A stretch of DNA of 64,000 bases from Pseudoalteromonas sp. T1lg75 (GCF_002964705.1 NZ_PQCD01000033.1:119757-183756); one strand, 5' to 3'; counted from the first letter of the stretch, positions 24,907 to 35,225 are shown. Notes: generated from the sequence alone by a model not told the origin. A program made the numbers and translations.

Positions 24907-27468
24907 CTAGTTGCAGCGTAACTGCCCCAATTGATCAGACTTCTTTTCTAAGCTGATGTCAGCAAGGCTCACGGTCAACGTGCCTGGGGTGCTCAGCTCA
25001 AACGGCACCACGGTATTTTGCAGTTTAAAGCCTTGGGTGGTGAAGCAAGCTAAATCCACCGTCAGCGGCTGCCAGGTATTCAATGGCACGGCCTTTAGTT
25101 GCTCGCTGATATCGACCTGTGCGCCACAGGAACCTGGGGCATCGCCCTCGCTTTCACAGTTCATCCTCAGGTATACGGCGTCACTGGGCGCTTGCTCAAC
25201 ATTGAGGTGAAATGTAACCACGACATCGCTACCTAGCTTGGCGCGTAAATCCTCTCTAAAGAAGCTTTTGCTGGCCAGGCGAATACCGGCGTTTGCATTG
25301 CCGTTAAAGCGCAGCTTACGCGCATCTTCCTGCACCTCTTTGTCTATGGTGCGATAAAATAACCCGCCTACTTCGTGGGTGTTGGCACTGACCCTGATAC
25401 TTTCATCGCCGGAATAGAGCCAGAGTTGCCAGGGCTTTTGTACCGTGCCGGTAAAAAGCGGCACGCTTGCTTGTTGTTGGTGTGCGCTTGCTACTTGCTC
25501 ATCCAGTTCGTCACTTAATACATTTTTATCGCCGTAGCTTAAGCCAAAGCCATAAGGCAATAATGGTGCGTAGTTTGTATCTCCCCGGTTTACTAGCTGA
25601 GTCGGGGTTTTTGGCCAGGAGTAGCTAAGGCGTCCGGTAAAGTCATGTTGTACCTGGCCTTGGGCGTCAGTGAAGAGAACATCCGCTACCGCCAAACCTT
25701 CGGAGCCTGGCAGCCAGGCGGCCACAAAGGCGTCAGAGGCGTTCAGTTCCGGGTTGACCCACATGGGTCGGCCGCTGATGAATACCGCAACAATAGGAAT
25801 ACCGTGTTGTTTAAGGCGTTTGAGCAGCGCTAGATCTCGTTTATCGCCGGCTTGGTATTCAAGGTTGGCGCGATCACCATGCCCTTCCGCATAAGGCTCT
25901 TCTCCGAATATGACTATGGCAACATCTGGTTTTTCCTCAAAGCTGCCATCTTCACTCAATTGCGCGCTGCCGCCAGCGGCCTCAACCTGCGCTGAAATAC
26001 CATCCCAAATTGAGGTACCGCCGGGGAAGTCGCTATTTTCATTGTTGGTGCCTTGCCAGGTGATGGTCCAGCCACCCGATTGCTTGCCAATGTTGTCAGC
26101 CGCATCCCCAGCAACCAACACCTTGGTGTTGGGTTTCAGTGGCAGGAGCTGTTCATTGTTTTTAAGTAGAACCAAAGACTCGCGCACCGCTTGGCGAGCC
26201 ACTTCACGGTGCGCTTCGCTGCCTATAAGCTCGCTTTTTCCGGCATAGATGCGCTGTGCCGGGCTGGGTTTTTCGAACAAGCCAGCACGTACCTTGACAC
26301 GCAAGATTCGGCGCACGGCGTCATCGATACGGCTTTGCGAAATATCGCCGCTTTGCACTTGAGCCAAGGTGTTGTCGTAAAGGGCTTTCCAATCCCCAGG
26401 GACCATAAAGATGTCTAAGCCGGCATTAATGGATTGTGGGCAACTGGCATTGCTACAATCGGCTACCTGGCCATGACCGTTCCAGTCACCGACCACAAAA
26501 CCATCAAAACCCATGCGCTCTTTCAGGACATCGTTAAGCAGGTATTTATTGCCGTGAATTTTCTCGCCATGCCAGCTGTTGAATGAGGCCATCACCGATT
26601 GTGCACCGGCATTGAGGCCTCCCACATAACCCTGGGCATGGATCTTATAGAGCTCTTCTTCAGAACTGATGTTGTCACCCTGGTCGTCACCGCCTAGGGT
26701 ACCGCCATCGCCGACGAAATGCTTGACCGTGCTGATCACCTTGTCTTGGCCAAGGAAACCCTCACCGGGCTTGCCTTGAAGACCAGTTACAATCGCATGT
26801 GAATAGGCCTTGATGATGTCAGGGTCTTCCGAGTAACCCTCGTAGGTGCGGCCCCAGCGGTCGTCGCGCACCGCAGCAACCGTGGGCGCAAAAATCCAAT
26901 CAATGCCCGTAGCGAGTACTTCGGTCGCGGTTACTTCGGCAATTTTTTCGATCAACTCGGGATTATTTGCCGCACCTAAACCTATGTTGTGCGGAAACAG
27001 TGTGGCACCGATTACATTGTTATGGCCATGTACCGCATCGGTACCCCACATGGTTGGGATGCTGCTGCCATCGAGCGAGTCATCGATGGAGGCTTGATAC
27101 ATTTTTTCTGCAAGGGCGACCCAATCCTCTACCTTGGCCTGCTTGTTATTGTCAGGAAACGCACCGCCACCATTGAGGTAGGAACCAAAACCGTATTTAC
27201 GCATGTCTTCCACGGAAATATCGCGAATTTCGGGTTGGATCATTTGCGCGATTTTTTGCTCAAGGGTCATGGTCGTCATGATCTCGGTGATGCGACTTTC
27301 CACATCGTTCAGCTTTGCCACTTGGTTATCAATCTTTGGCCACAGCTGCTGAGGTGCCTGCTTTGGCGTTGCTTGCACTTGTTGATCGCCAGACTTTTGC
27401 TCCTTAGAGCAGCCCGCGCTCACTATCACTGCAAGACTCACTGCAATTGAGCTTAAAGTAGATTTCAT
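24907..27468 (-). CDS. Lipoprotein GH3 exo-beta-glucanase/beta-glucosidase (ExoP-like)
   Basis: Secreted lipoprotein of 853 residues, lipobox VSAGC (C20), which would release glucose from beta-1,3/1,4-gluco-oligosaccharides. The GH3 barrel has KMYQASIDD, GRTYEGYSEDPDI, VKHFVGDGGTLGGDDQGD, and the nucleophile D328 in GFVVGDWNGHGQV. The second domain has GGWTITWQGTNN and IVIFGEEPYAEGHGDR, which supplies the acid/base region. Residues from about 675 form a beta-sandwich extension like that of ExoP. The gene starts two bases after the permease stop, so the two form one operon. It terminates at 24862-24885. Confidence 0.93.
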   Translation of the reverse strand: MKSTLSSIAVSLAVIVSAGCSKEQKSGDQQVQATPKQAPQQLWPKIDNQVAKLNDVESRITEIMTTMTLEQKIAQMIQPEIRDISVEDMRKYGFGSYLNGGGAFPDNNKQAKVEDWVALAEKMYQASIDDSLDGSSIPTMWGTDAVHGHNNVIGATLFPHNIGLGAANNPELIEKIAEVTATEVLATGIDWIFAPTVAAVRDDRWGRTYEGYSEDPDIIKAYSHAIVTGLQGKPGEGFLGQDKVISTVKHFVGDGGTLGGDDQGDNISSEEELYKIHAQGYVGGLNAGAQSVMASFNSWHGEKIHGNKYLLNDVLKERMGFDGFVVGDWNGHGQVADCSNASCPQSINAGLDIFMVPGDWKALYDNTLAQVQSGDISQSRIDDAVRRILRVKVRAGLFEKPSPAQRIYAGKSELIGSEAHREVARQAVRESLVLLKNNEQLLPLKPNTKVLVAGDAADNIGKQSGGWTITWQGTNNENSDFPGGTSIWDGISAQVEAAGGSAQLSEDGSFEEKPDVAIVIFGEEPYAEGHGDRANLEYQAGDKRDLALLKRLKQHGIPIVAVFISGRPMWVNPELNASDAFVAAWLPGSEGLAVADVLFTDAQGQVQHDFTGRLSYSWPKTPTQLVNRGDTNYAPLLPYGFGLSYGDKNVLSDELDEQVASAHQQQASVPLFTGTVQKPWQLWLYSGDESIRVSANTHEVGGLFYRTIDKEVQEDARKLRFNGNANAGIRLASKSFFREDLRAKLGSDVVVTFHLNVEQAPSDAVYLRMNCESEGDAPGSCGAQVDISEQLKAVPLNTWQPLTVDLACFTTQGFKLQNTVVPFELSTPGTLTVSLADISLEKKSDQLGQLRCN

Positions 27469-27470
27469 TG

Positions 27471-28721
27471 TTATTTTCCTGATTCAATAGCGTGTGGAAT
27501 AGCACCCTTGATGCCATAAAAAGCGATGTAAACATAACACAGGGCAGGGAGAAGGAATGACCACTGTAGACCGATGCTATCGGCGAGCATGCCTTGGAAA
27601 AGGGGTACTATGGCACCGCCGACAATGGCCAGGCAAAGTATGCCCGAGCCTTGCGCCGTGTGTTTACCTAGGCCGTTGAGCGCCAAGCTGAAGATGGTCG
27701 GGAACATCACAGAGTTACATAAACCCACTAACAAAATGGCCCACATGGCGAGCATGCCGTCAAAAAATACGGCAATAAGCACTAATGCAAATGCGCTCAT
27801 GGCATTGAAGGCGAGTACGGTACGACCGGAAATTTTCTGCATAACCGCGGCGCCGATAAAGCGACCGACCATAGCGCCGCCCCAGTAATAGGTAAGGTAT
27901 TTAGCCGCTTCCCCTTCATGCATTGAGGCAATGCTATCCAGGGTGAAGAAGTTGACGATAGTGCTGCCGATAGCAACCTCGGCACCGACATACATAAAGA
28001 TACCCAGTGCTCCAAGAGTTAAGTGACTGTATTGCCAAGCAGAACCTTTGGTGCTGGTATTGCTACCTGTTTGGCTGGTGATTTTAGGTAAGGTTAGTTT
28101 TGCAAAAATGCCCGCCAGTAATAACAAGGCCCCGGCGAGCATCAGGTAGGGCCCTTGTGTTGCGGATGCATCCCCTTTGATCACCTCAGCTCCTTCGGTG
28201 AAAATCAGAATTGAGCCGAAAAACGGCGCGACCGTTGTACCAAAAGAGTTAAACGCTTGGGTCATGGTTAAACGTGAAGGGGCGGTTTCCGCCGGACCTA
28301 ATGCACTTACATAGGGGTTCGCAGCCACCTGTAAGATGGTAATGCCCGATGCCAATACAAAAAGTGCGATCAGGAATAGGGCGTAGATGCCGGCACTGGC
28401 CGCGGGGTAAAACAGCAAACAGCCCACACAGGCAACGACAAGCCCGACCACAATGCCGCGCTGATAGCCTAGCTGTCCAACGAGCTTACCTGCAGGCAAA
28501 GAGACCAGGAAGTAAGCAATGAAGAAGCAGAACTGTACCAACATGGCTTGTGTGTAGTTAAGCTCAAAAGCCCCTTTTAAATAGGGAATAAGTATATCGT
28601 TAAGGCAGGTAATAAATCCCCACATGAAAAAAAGCGAGGTCAGAGCCACAAGCGCAAACCGATAGGGTTGATTTGCGCTGGGCGAGTGTTCCTGCGCTGA
28701 CTGCTGCATTGATAAAGCCAC
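27471..28721 (-). CDS. MFS sugar permease of the FucP/GlcP (glucose-galactose) type
   Basis: Inner-membrane proton-sugar symporter of 416 residues and twelve hydrophobic segments. Family marks are [20 protein letters not shown] in helix 1, [11 protein letters not shown], and [18 protein letters not shown]. Glucose is the likely substrate because the partner enzyme releases it. I use GTG at 28721: AGGAG sits six bases before it; an ATG 12 bases later is an alternative. Two palindromic operators lie 25-65 bases upstream in the region shared with the divergent GH1 operon. Confidence 0.9.
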   Translation of the reverse strand: MALSMQQSAQEHSPSANQPYRFALVALTSLFFMWGFITCLNDILIPYLKGAFELNYTQAMLVQFCFFIAYFLVSLPAGKLVGQLGYQRGIVVGLVVACVGCLLFYPAASAGIYALFLIALFVLASGITILQVAANPYVSALGPAETAPSRLTMTQAFNSFGTTVAPFFGSILIFTEGAEVIKGDASATQGPYLMLAGALLLLAGIFAKLTLPKITSQTGSNTSTKGSAWQYSHLTLGALGIFMYVGAEVAIGSTIVNFFTLDSIASMHEGEAAKYLTYYWGGAMVGRFIGAAVMQKISGRTVLAFNAMSAFALVLIAVFFDGMLAMWAILLVGLCNSVMFPTIFSLALNGLGKHTAQGSGILCLAIVGGAIVPLFQGMLADSIGLQWSFLLPALCYVYIAFYGIKGAIPHAIESGK

Positions 28722-28746
28722 GTCGTTCTCCTGTTGATCTTTTATC

Positions 28747-28760
28747 CGAAAGCGCTTACA
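28747..28760. promoter_or_regulatory. LacI-type operator, copy 3 (MFS/GH1 divergent region)
   Basis: CGAAAGCGCTTACA, matching copy 1 upstream of GH16 at 12 of 14 bases or better. It lies in the 179-base divergent region between the permease and the GH1 gene. Confidence 0.72.
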
Positions 28761-28764
28761 TTTA

Positions 28765-28786
28765 CAAATGAAAGCGCTTTCATTTG
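28765..28786. promoter_or_regulatory. LacI-type operator, copy 4 (MFS/GH1 divergent region)
   Basis: Perfect 22-base palindrome: CAAATGAAAGC followed by its exact complement. It is centred 22 bases from copy 3 and is the strongest operator candidate in the window. It can act on both divergent promoters. Confidence 0.82.
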
Positions 28787-28900
28787 CATTTGATAATTGC
28801 AGAAAGTGCCGATGAATTCAAATAAAAAAATCCCGGTGTAGGGATATAAAATGGATCTGTTACCTTGATATCTACAATCAGCTTGCCAGACGAATCCCCC

Positions 28901-30202
28901 ATGCTGCGCCGAGAGTTTATTTATGGTGTGGCCACTTCTTCGTTTCAGATTGAAGGAGCAAAAGACGCTCGAACCCCTTGCATTTGGGACACTTTTTGTG
29001 AGCAACCCAATGCCATTGCCGACCACAGCAATGGCGCTATCGCCTGTGAGCATGTGAAGTATTGGCAACAAGATGTGGCTATGATTGCAGATTTAGGCGT
29101 AGACGCTTATCGCCTTTCTATCGCCTGGGGCCGGGTTATGAATGTGGATGGCTCCATCAACGCTCAGGGGCTTGGATTCTACCGGAATTTGGTTGAGGCC
29201 CTGGTGGCCAAGGGTATCAAGGTGTTTGTCACCTTGTATCACTGGGATTTGCCGCAACACCTTGAGGAGCAAGGGGGGTGGCTGAATCGCGATACCGCCT
29301 ATGCCTTTGCCCTTTACACTGAGGTGGTGGCCAAGGCCTTAGGCGACCGGGTTTACTCATACGCGACGCTCAACGAGCCTTTTTGTTCGGCTTACTTGGG
29401 GTATGAGGAAGGCATTCATGCGCCGGGTAAAGTAGGGCAGGCAAACGGGCGTCAGGCAGCGCATCATTTATTATTAGCGCATGGCTTGGCCATGAAGGTG
29501 CTTAGGCGCTGTGTACCCGATAGCCTGTGCGGTATCGTACTTAATTTCTCTACCGCGTATAGCGCCAGTACCCGCGAGGCCGATGTGCAGGCGGCGCGCA
29601 AAGGGGATGAATACCACAACCATTGGTACATTCAGCCCTTATTGGAAGGTCGTTACCCGGATATTCTCAACGACCTGGATGCGCAATCGCGTCCGCAGGT
29701 CGAAGAGGGTGACATGGCAATTATCGCCCAGAACAACGACTTTATCGGCGTTAACTATTACACCCGAGCCGTTTATAAAGACGATGGTCATGGCTGGCTT
29801 GAGCAGGTGGTGCCTCAGGGCCATGCGCTGACGGCCATGGGCTGGGAGATAGTGCCCGATGCGTTCACCAAGCTTTTAGTGGAACTCGACCAGCGCTACC
29901 AGCTTCCGCCCTTGTACATAACCGAAAATGGCGCGGCCTTTGATGATCAGCTTGTAGCCGGTGAGGTGGTGGATCAGCCAAGGATTGATTATTTTAACAG
30001 CCACCTGCGCGCGGTGGATAATGCCATCCGACAAGGCGTGGACATTCGCGGTTATTTTGCCTGGAGCCTAATGGATAACTTCGAATGGTCGCTCGGGTAT
30101 AGCAAACGTTTTGGCCTGGTTTATGTGGATTATGCAACGCAACAACGGACGTTAAAACACAGCGCTCTGGCGTACAAAGCATTGCTTAGCAATAGACTCT
30201 AG
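28901..30202 (+). CDS. GH1 beta-glucosidase
   Basis: Cytoplasmic family 1 glycosidase of about 433 residues, which hydrolyses imported cellobiose/laminaribiose-type disaccharides. It opens with EFIYGVATSSFQIEGA; acid/base E159 is in TLNEPF, nucleophile E342 in YITENGAAF; and aglycone/glucose-binding WSLMDNFEWSLGYSKRFGLVYVD is in two adjacent segments of the family. No signal peptide. The ORF is open from 28865, but the ATG at 28901 begins the conserved barrel strand. A LacI regulator follows after 49 bases. The operon diverges from the permease-GH3 pair over shared operators. Confidence 0.93.
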   Translation: MLRREFIYGVATSSFQIEGAKDARTPCIWDTFCEQPNAIADHSNGAIACEHVKYWQQDVAMIADLGVDAYRLSIAWGRVMNVDGSINAQGLGFYRNLVEALVAKGIKVFVTLYHWDLPQHLEEQGGWLNRDTAYAFALYTEVVAKALGDRVYSYATLNEPFCSAYLGYEEGIHAPGKVGQANGRQAAHHLLLAHGLAMKVLRRCVPDSLCGIVLNFSTAYSASTREADVQAARKGDEYHNHWYIQPLLEGRYPDILNDLDAQSRPQVEEGDMAIIAQNNDFIGVNYYTRAVYKDDGHGWLEQVVPQGHALTAMGWEIVPDAFTKLLVELDQRYQLPPLYITENGAAFDDQLVAGEVVDQPRIDYFNSHLRAVDNAIRQGVDIRGYFAWSLMDNFEWSLGYSKRFGLVYVDYATQQRTLKHSALAYKALLSNRL

Positions 30203-30251
30203 CGGCGTATTGTATTAGCGTTGCTCCATTAGGAAATTTATAAAAACAACC

Positions 30252-31256
30252 ATGGTAACCATCTACGAAGTATCAAAAGCCGCCGGCGTATCATTGGCGA
30301 CCGTGTCCCGGGTGATGAACGGTAATGTGAAGGTCAGCGACCGTACGCGCCAAAAAGTACTCAAGGCAATGGCAGAGTTAGGCTATAAACCTAACTCCAT
30401 TGCCCAGTCTTTGGCCTCCAATCGCAGTAACAGCGTGGGCTTATTAGTGTCGGCATTGCACGGCTCTTTCTTTGGCAACATGATGAGTACCGTTGAGGAC
30501 GTATTGCGAAAGGCCGGTAAACACGTCGTGATCACCGCGGGCCATAGTGATGAGCAACAAGAGAAAAATGCCATCGAATTTTTACTCGACCGACGCTGTG
30601 ATGCCTTGATCCTTCATGCCGAGGCGGTCAGTGATGAGTACCTGTTAGAGCTCAGTCAGTGCGATGTTGAAGTGGTGTTGATTAACCGCCGTATCGAGCA
30701 AATGGCCGAGCGTTGCTTCTATACCGACAACGAGCTCGGCGGTTATCTGGCCACCAAGGCTGCCATAGATAAGGGGCACAGGGATATTGCCTACATCAGT
30801 GGTCCCTTGTTTAAGCAAGATGCGAAAGAGCGCTTAGAAGGTCACAAGCGTGCCTTGCGCGAGGCAAACATCACCTTTGACCCTGAACTTATGGTTGAGG
30901 GCGGCTTCCATGAAGAAGAAGGGGCACAAGGTTATTTGCAGTTAACTGCGGTAAACAAACCCTTTACGGCCTTGATTTGTGCCAACGATGAAATGGCCTC
31001 AGGGGCGATGACCGCGGCTCGCGAGCGCGGCGTGCGTATTCCCGAGCAGTTGTCGGTGGTAGGCTTCGATGATGTGCTTTTTGCCCGCTATTTATACCCC
31101 AAACTAACAACCATAGATAACCCGATTCAGAAAATGGGTAACGGCGCGGCTCTGTGGGTACTTGAGCACGTATACAAGGATAAAAAATCACGACATCACA
31201 CAAACTTGTTCGCCCCCAAATTAATTGTGCGTGACTCCCTGGTAGCCCCTGAATGA
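30252..31256 (+). CDS. LacI/GalR-family regulator of the beta-glucan genes
   Basis: Transcription factor of 334 residues. The N-terminal helix-turn-helix and hinge read IYEVSKAAGVSLATVSRVMN, then YKPNSIAQSLASNRSN. The periplasmic-binding-like sensor domain shows VGLLVSALHGSFFGNMM, then ALICANDEMASGAM, then PEQLSVVGFDDVLFARYLYP. It is the only LacI-type gene in the window, and AAGCGCTT-centred palindromes typical of the family occur upstream of both beta-glucan blocks, so it is the likely regulator of both. The inducer (glucose or a beta-glucoside) is unknown. The stop overlaps the next gene's ATG (ATGA). Confidence 0.92.
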   Translation: MVTIYEVSKAAGVSLATVSRVMNGNVKVSDRTRQKVLKAMAELGYKPNSIAQSLASNRSNSVGLLVSALHGSFFGNMMSTVEDVLRKAGKHVVITAGHSDEQQEKNAIEFLLDRRCDALILHAEAVSDEYLLELSQCDVEVVLINRRIEQMAERCFYTDNELGGYLATKAAIDKGHRDIAYISGPLFKQDAKERLEGHKRALREANITFDPELMVEGGFHEEEGAQGYLQLTAVNKPFTALICANDEMASGAMTAARERGVRIPEQLSVVGFDDVLFARYLYPKLTTIDNPIQKMGNGAALWVLEHVYKDKKSRHHTNLFAPKLIVRDSLVAPE

Positions 31257-32833
31257 ACAAAATCATCCCTCCAGCTTTGTTTTACACTCTAGTGGTTTCG
31301 CTGGGGGGATTTATATTTGGTTTTGATGCGTCGGTGATCTCCGGTGCCATTGGCTTTATCTCCGAACAGTACCAACTTACAAGCTGGCAGCAAGGTTTTG
31401 TGGTCAGTTCACCCACCCTAGGCGGGTTATTCGCCACCTTGTTCGCGGGCGTGGTTAGTGACGCCATCGGCCGCCGCAAGACCTTGATAGTCATAGCCGT
31501 GTTATTTGTTATCTCTGCCGCGGCCTCGGCGTTGGCGCAGGGGTATTGGATGCTGGTCATCGCCCGCTTTATCGGCGGCATGGCCTTTTGCTCCTTGATG
31601 GTGGCGCCCATGTATATCGCGGAAATCAGCCTGCCTGAGCATCGCGGTAAATTGGTGTCCATCAATCAACTCAATATTGTCTTGGGTTTTTCTGTTTCCT
31701 ATTTCAGTAATTACTGCCTACTGCAGTGGGCACAAAGCGACGCAGCCTGGGTAAATACGTTGGCGCTCGATGAGCATTTGTGGCGTTGGATGTTAGGCTT
31801 GGAGCTGATACCCGCACTGTGCTGGCTGGTGCTGCTGTTTGTGATCCCGCGCAGCCCGCGCTGGTTACTGATGCAGCGCATGGAAGAAGAAGCCGAATCC
31901 GTGGCGATAAAGTTATTTTCTGCCCAGCAGATCGATAAGCAGCTGGGCAGCATGCGGGCATCACTGCAACAGCAGGTGCCGCCTTTATCTGAGCGTATTA
32001 AAACTGTGTTCGGTGCTAAGTTGCGGTTTGCGCTAATGATAGGCCTCTTGGTGGCGGTAGCGCAGCAGATCACCGGCATTAATGTTATCTTTTTTTATGC
32101 GCCAACCATCTTTGAACAAAGCGGGGTCGGAACCAACACCGCATTCGCACAAGCGGTGTGGATAGGCGTTGTGAATGTGCTCTTTACCCTGGTTGCCATG
32201 TTGAGTATTGACCGTTATGGACGTAAGCCTTTGTTACTTTTCGGTCTTAGTGGTATTGCCATAAGCATGGCCCTGTGTAGCTGGGGCTTTAATCAGGCCA
32301 CCTACCGGCTCGATCAAAAAGCGCTGACTCAGCTAAACACTCAGGTGCCCGCCGAGCTGGTGCAAAGCCTGGAGACCATGGCCGGCGCTACTTACGCAAA
32401 TGATGTGGTGTTTAAGGAAGCTCTGGCACAGCGTCTCGGTGAGCAACAGCTGCAAAGCCATCAGGGTAAAATTATGGCCGAGGCGATCACCATGAATGCG
32501 ACCCTGGTGCTAGTAGGGATCACCCTATTCGTGGCCGCCTTTGCCGTTTCATTGGGCCCGGTCATGTGGGTGATGTTTTCGGAGATTTTCCCTAATGCGG
32601 TGCGGGCGGTGGCGATTTCCGTGGTAACCGTGATCAATAATGGCGTGAGCTTTTTAGTGCAACTGGTTTTTCCCTGGGAGCTGGCGAAGTACGGCGCCGC
32701 GGTGACCTTTGCCCTCTACGGCGTTTTTGCGCTGCTGTCGTTATTGTTGGTCTGGCGGTATTTACCGGAAACCAAGGGCAAGTCCCTAGAGCAACTGGAG
32801 CTGGATTTAAGCTACAACCAAGAGCGGGTATAG
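31253..32833 (+). CDS. MFS sugar porter (xylose/glucose:H+ symporter type)
   Basis: Sugar porter family permease of 526 residues with twelve hydrophobic segments. Signatures are GGFIFGFDASVISGA (helix 1), SDAIGRRKTL (loop 2-3), the helix 4-5 RFIGGMAF with PMYIAEIS, VAQQITGINVIFFYAPTIF (helix 7), DRYGRKPLL, and the C-terminal RYLPETKGKSLEQLE. About 60 residues between helices 8 and 9 (near 350-410) form an extra loop, with AELVQSLETMAGATYANDVV. It is translationally coupled to the LacI gene, so probably a glucose importer induced together with the glucosidases. Confidence 0.92.
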   Translation: MNKIIPPALFYTLVVSLGGFIFGFDASVISGAIGFISEQYQLTSWQQGFVVSSPTLGGLFATLFAGVVSDAIGRRKTLIVIAVLFVISAAASALAQGYWMLVIARFIGGMAFCSLMVAPMYIAEISLPEHRGKLVSINQLNIVLGFSVSYFSNYCLLQWAQSDAAWVNTLALDEHLWRWMLGLELIPALCWLVLLFVIPRSPRWLLMQRMEEEAESVAIKLFSAQQIDKQLGSMRASLQQQVPPLSERIKTVFGAKLRFALMIGLLVAVAQQITGINVIFFYAPTIFEQSGVGTNTAFAQAVWIGVVNVLFTLVAMLSIDRYGRKPLLLFGLSGIAISMALCSWGFNQATYRLDQKALTQLNTQVPAELVQSLETMAGATYANDVVFKEALAQRLGEQQLQSHQGKIMAEAITMNATLVLVGITLFVAAFAVSLGPVMWVMFSEIFPNAVRAVAISVVTVINNGVSFLVQLVFPWELAKYGAAVTFALYGVFALLSLLLVWRYLPETKGKSLEQLELDLSYNQERV

Positions 32834-33268
32834 AAGCCCAGCCACACTCGTTTTATTAAGCGCGGGACACCTGGATTATTTTTTGCTGGTGAGTAAAGCC
32901 ATTGGGCAAGGAAGTGGCTCACCAAGCCAGAAATTTCATCTCTTGTTATCTACGTAATTCATTGGCGCCTAGACGCACTTCCCACAACTTTACCAAGTAC
33001 AAAATTAAGCCCGTGGCTGAAAAATTAGCCCATGATAATGAATAATTTCGCCTTGCTCAGTCAGCGTACATAAAGGTAGTGCTAGTATCGCGCGTTCAAA
33101 AGTCAGGGAGGGGGACATACGGATGACACAGGGTTGGTAAGTCTATAACATATAAAAATCAGGATGTTATCAGACACTCCGCGTGCGTTTGAGGGGATAA
33201 GCCATGCGCTTTGGCCTCATTGCATAGCAAAAACACAGGCTACCGACCAGATCAGGTGAAACGCTACA

Positions 33269-33361
33269 ATGGCAAAGAATAAAGTCGATTACTCAAAAGA
33301 TAAGACACGAATGCCCTTGAAAGCTCAGCCTATGCGTGATGCAGGATCCACCGAGTATTAA
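33269..33361 (+). CDS. Candidate 30-residue peptide in a long intergenic stretch
   Basis: ATG at 33269, with AGGTGA nine bases upstream, encodes a hydrophilic, lysine-rich peptide (MAKNKVDYSKDKTR, then MPLKAQPMRDAGSTEY). I do not recognise it, and chance is a serious alternative. The rest of 32834-33410 shows no gene, hairpin or repeat that I can support. Confidence 0.25.
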   Translation: MAKNKVDYSKDKTRMPLKAQPMRDAGSTEY

Positions 33362-33413
33362 CCCACCTAAATTTAACGCCTTGTCGAGGCGAGAATCATA
33401 AATAGAGACATTG

Positions 33414-35225
33414 ATGTTCAAAAAAATCTTATTATTGTTTTTAACCTTAGTTTCGTTACAGGTTGTCAGCGATGAAAGCAGTGCTGATTACACTCAGCAA
33501 GTGACAAAGATCATAACCAATGAAGGGCTCGTCGGCCTCTCCTGGTCCACCGTTACTGATGAAGGTAGCATCAGCGGCAGCGCCGGGTATGCGAACCTGG
33601 CTAAATCGGAATTGATGAAACCGGGACAAAAGATGCACGTGGGCTCGGTCAGCAAATCGGTGCTGGCCTTGGGCGTACTAAGGTTGATATCCGAGGGCCG
33701 ACTGTCTCTCGACACCAATGTGGAAACTCTGTTACCACAGCTGAATTTTAAGAACCCTTGGGGGGGCCGCTCACCGATCACTGTAAGGAGTCTTCTCGAG
33801 CATACCGCAGGGTTAGAGAACGTGAGAATGTGGCAGTTTCTCAGTACTCAGCCTACACCTCATACCCCACTCGAAAATGCTTTCGCTTCTAACTTTTCGA
33901 CCTTACTTAAAGTGAGAACTGAACCCGGCACTCAATATGCGTACAGCAACATGGGCTATGCGTTGTTGGGAATGGTGATTGAAGCGGTAACCCAGCAAGA
34001 TTACGAAGCATATCTGGATAATAACTTGTTAGCCCCTCTGGGGATGCGCGATAGCAGCTTTGCGTTTATTAGCCAACAAGCAGATCCGCTTTTAGCCATG
34101 GGTTATCATGAACATAATGTCCCTCAGGCCGCTGTGCCAACGTATTTGCGCCCCGCCGGTCAATTCACCACTACGGCGCCAGATATGACGAAGTTTATGA
34201 CCTTTGCTTTGGGTGATGGCCAACTCAATGGGGAAACATTTATTAGCTCGCCATTAATGACCATGCTTGCTCATCCACAAGGCACAGATGCTCATGCTGC
34301 TGGCCTAAATATAGGGCATGGCCTTGCGTTTGCTACCCGAGACCGCCATGGTGTCGTCGGCCATTGCCACCCCGGAGAAACATTTGGTTTTCACTCCTTT
34401 ATGTGTTTGTTCCCCGGGGAAGGCAAGGGCTTCTTTTATGCCAGCAATACAGACAGTGAACTCGCCGATTATGAAAAACTGACGGCCCTGTTTATTCATG
34501 GCTTAGCCCTTCCCAGTGCACCTATAGTCGGAGCAGCTGAAAAGACTTTTGATACCACAGCTTTTGAGGGTATTTACCTCTTGTCACCGAACAGCATGGC
34601 CGAGTTTGAACTCATTGATAGACTCTTTGGTTTTATCTGGTTGAGGCCAGCGAATGATCACCTAGTGATGAAGTCGTTGCAAAGTGAGGACAAGCGGCTG
34701 GTTCAAGTCAGTGACAAACTGTTTCGCGATACCGAGCGAACTCAGCCATCACATGTTTTTTATACCAATAAAGAAGGTGAGTTACTGCTTAGCGACGGCC
34801 TTAAAACTTATAAAAAGGGAAGTTTAACGGATCTTGTATTTTATTGGTTGAGTATCGCACTTGGACTCATTGGCATCGTTTATATCCTGCTTTTAGCCCT
34901 ATACCGACTCGGAGCCAGAAATTTCAGCGGTCTTAAGCGACTCATATGGCCATGTTTAAACTTAGTAGCCGTCGGCATTCCGGCTTACTTTTATGCTCAT
35001 CAGTCCTTTTTAGAGTTTGGCGACCCGACTAGAGCGAGCCTTTCACTAACTTTAGTGACCGCTCTTTTGCCCATCACCCTGTTGTTATCTCTAAGGCTCT
35101 GCTTTAAAAGCCGAGATAAAACCAAGAGCCTGATACGGGATGCGGTCTTCATACTTATGGCCTTGCAACTTTGTGTTGTGCTCGGAGTGTGGGGGCTACT
35201 GCCTACGATATTTTGGCATTGGTAG
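33414..35225 (+). CDS. Exported beta-lactamase-fold serine hydrolase with C-terminal membrane domain
   Basis: Protein of about 603 residues. After a signal peptide (FKKILLLFLTLVSLQVVSDE) comes a class C beta-lactamase/AmpH-like domain. The S-x-x-K pair is S78 and K81 (HVGSVSKSV), the Y-x-N is Y177-S-N (YAYSNMGYALLG), and the third motif is GHCHPGETFGFHSF in place of K-T-G. Three or four hydrophobic helices occupy about residues 475-600. Such proteins are usually peptidases or esterases acting on D-peptides or cell-wall fragments, not resistance enzymes; the substrate is unknown. The start is the ATG at 33414, just after an in-frame TTG. Confidence 0.87.
   Translation: MFKKILLLFLTLVSLQVVSDESSADYTQQVTKIITNEGLVGLSWSTVTDEGSISGSAGYANLAKSELMKPGQKMHVGSVSKSVLALGVLRLISEGRLSLDTNVETLLPQLNFKNPWGGRSPITVRSLLEHTAGLENVRMWQFLSTQPTPHTPLENAFASNFSTLLKVRTEPGTQYAYSNMGYALLGMVIEAVTQQDYEAYLDNNLLAPLGMRDSSFAFISQQADPLLAMGYHEHNVPQAAVPTYLRPAGQFTTTAPDMTKFMTFALGDGQLNGETFISSPLMTMLAHPQGTDAHAAGLNIGHGLAFATRDRHGVVGHCHPGETFGFHSFMCLFPGEGKGFFYASNTDSELADYEKLTALFIHGLALPSAPIVGAAEKTFDTTAFEGIYLLSPNSMAEFELIDRLFGFIWLRPANDHLVMKSLQSEDKRLVQVSDKLFRDTERTQPSHVFYTNKEGELLLSDGLKTYKKGSLTDLVFYWLSIALGLIGIVYILLLALYRLGARNFSGLKRLIWPCLNLVAVGIPAYFYAHQSFLEFGDPTRASLSLTLVTALLPITLLLSLRLCFKSRDKTKSLIRDAVFILMALQLCVVLGVWGLLPTIFWHW

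Noticed and set aside
33000-33260. Possible small RNA in the gap before the serine hydrolase
   Set aside because: No stable hairpin with a T-run could be found by eye.
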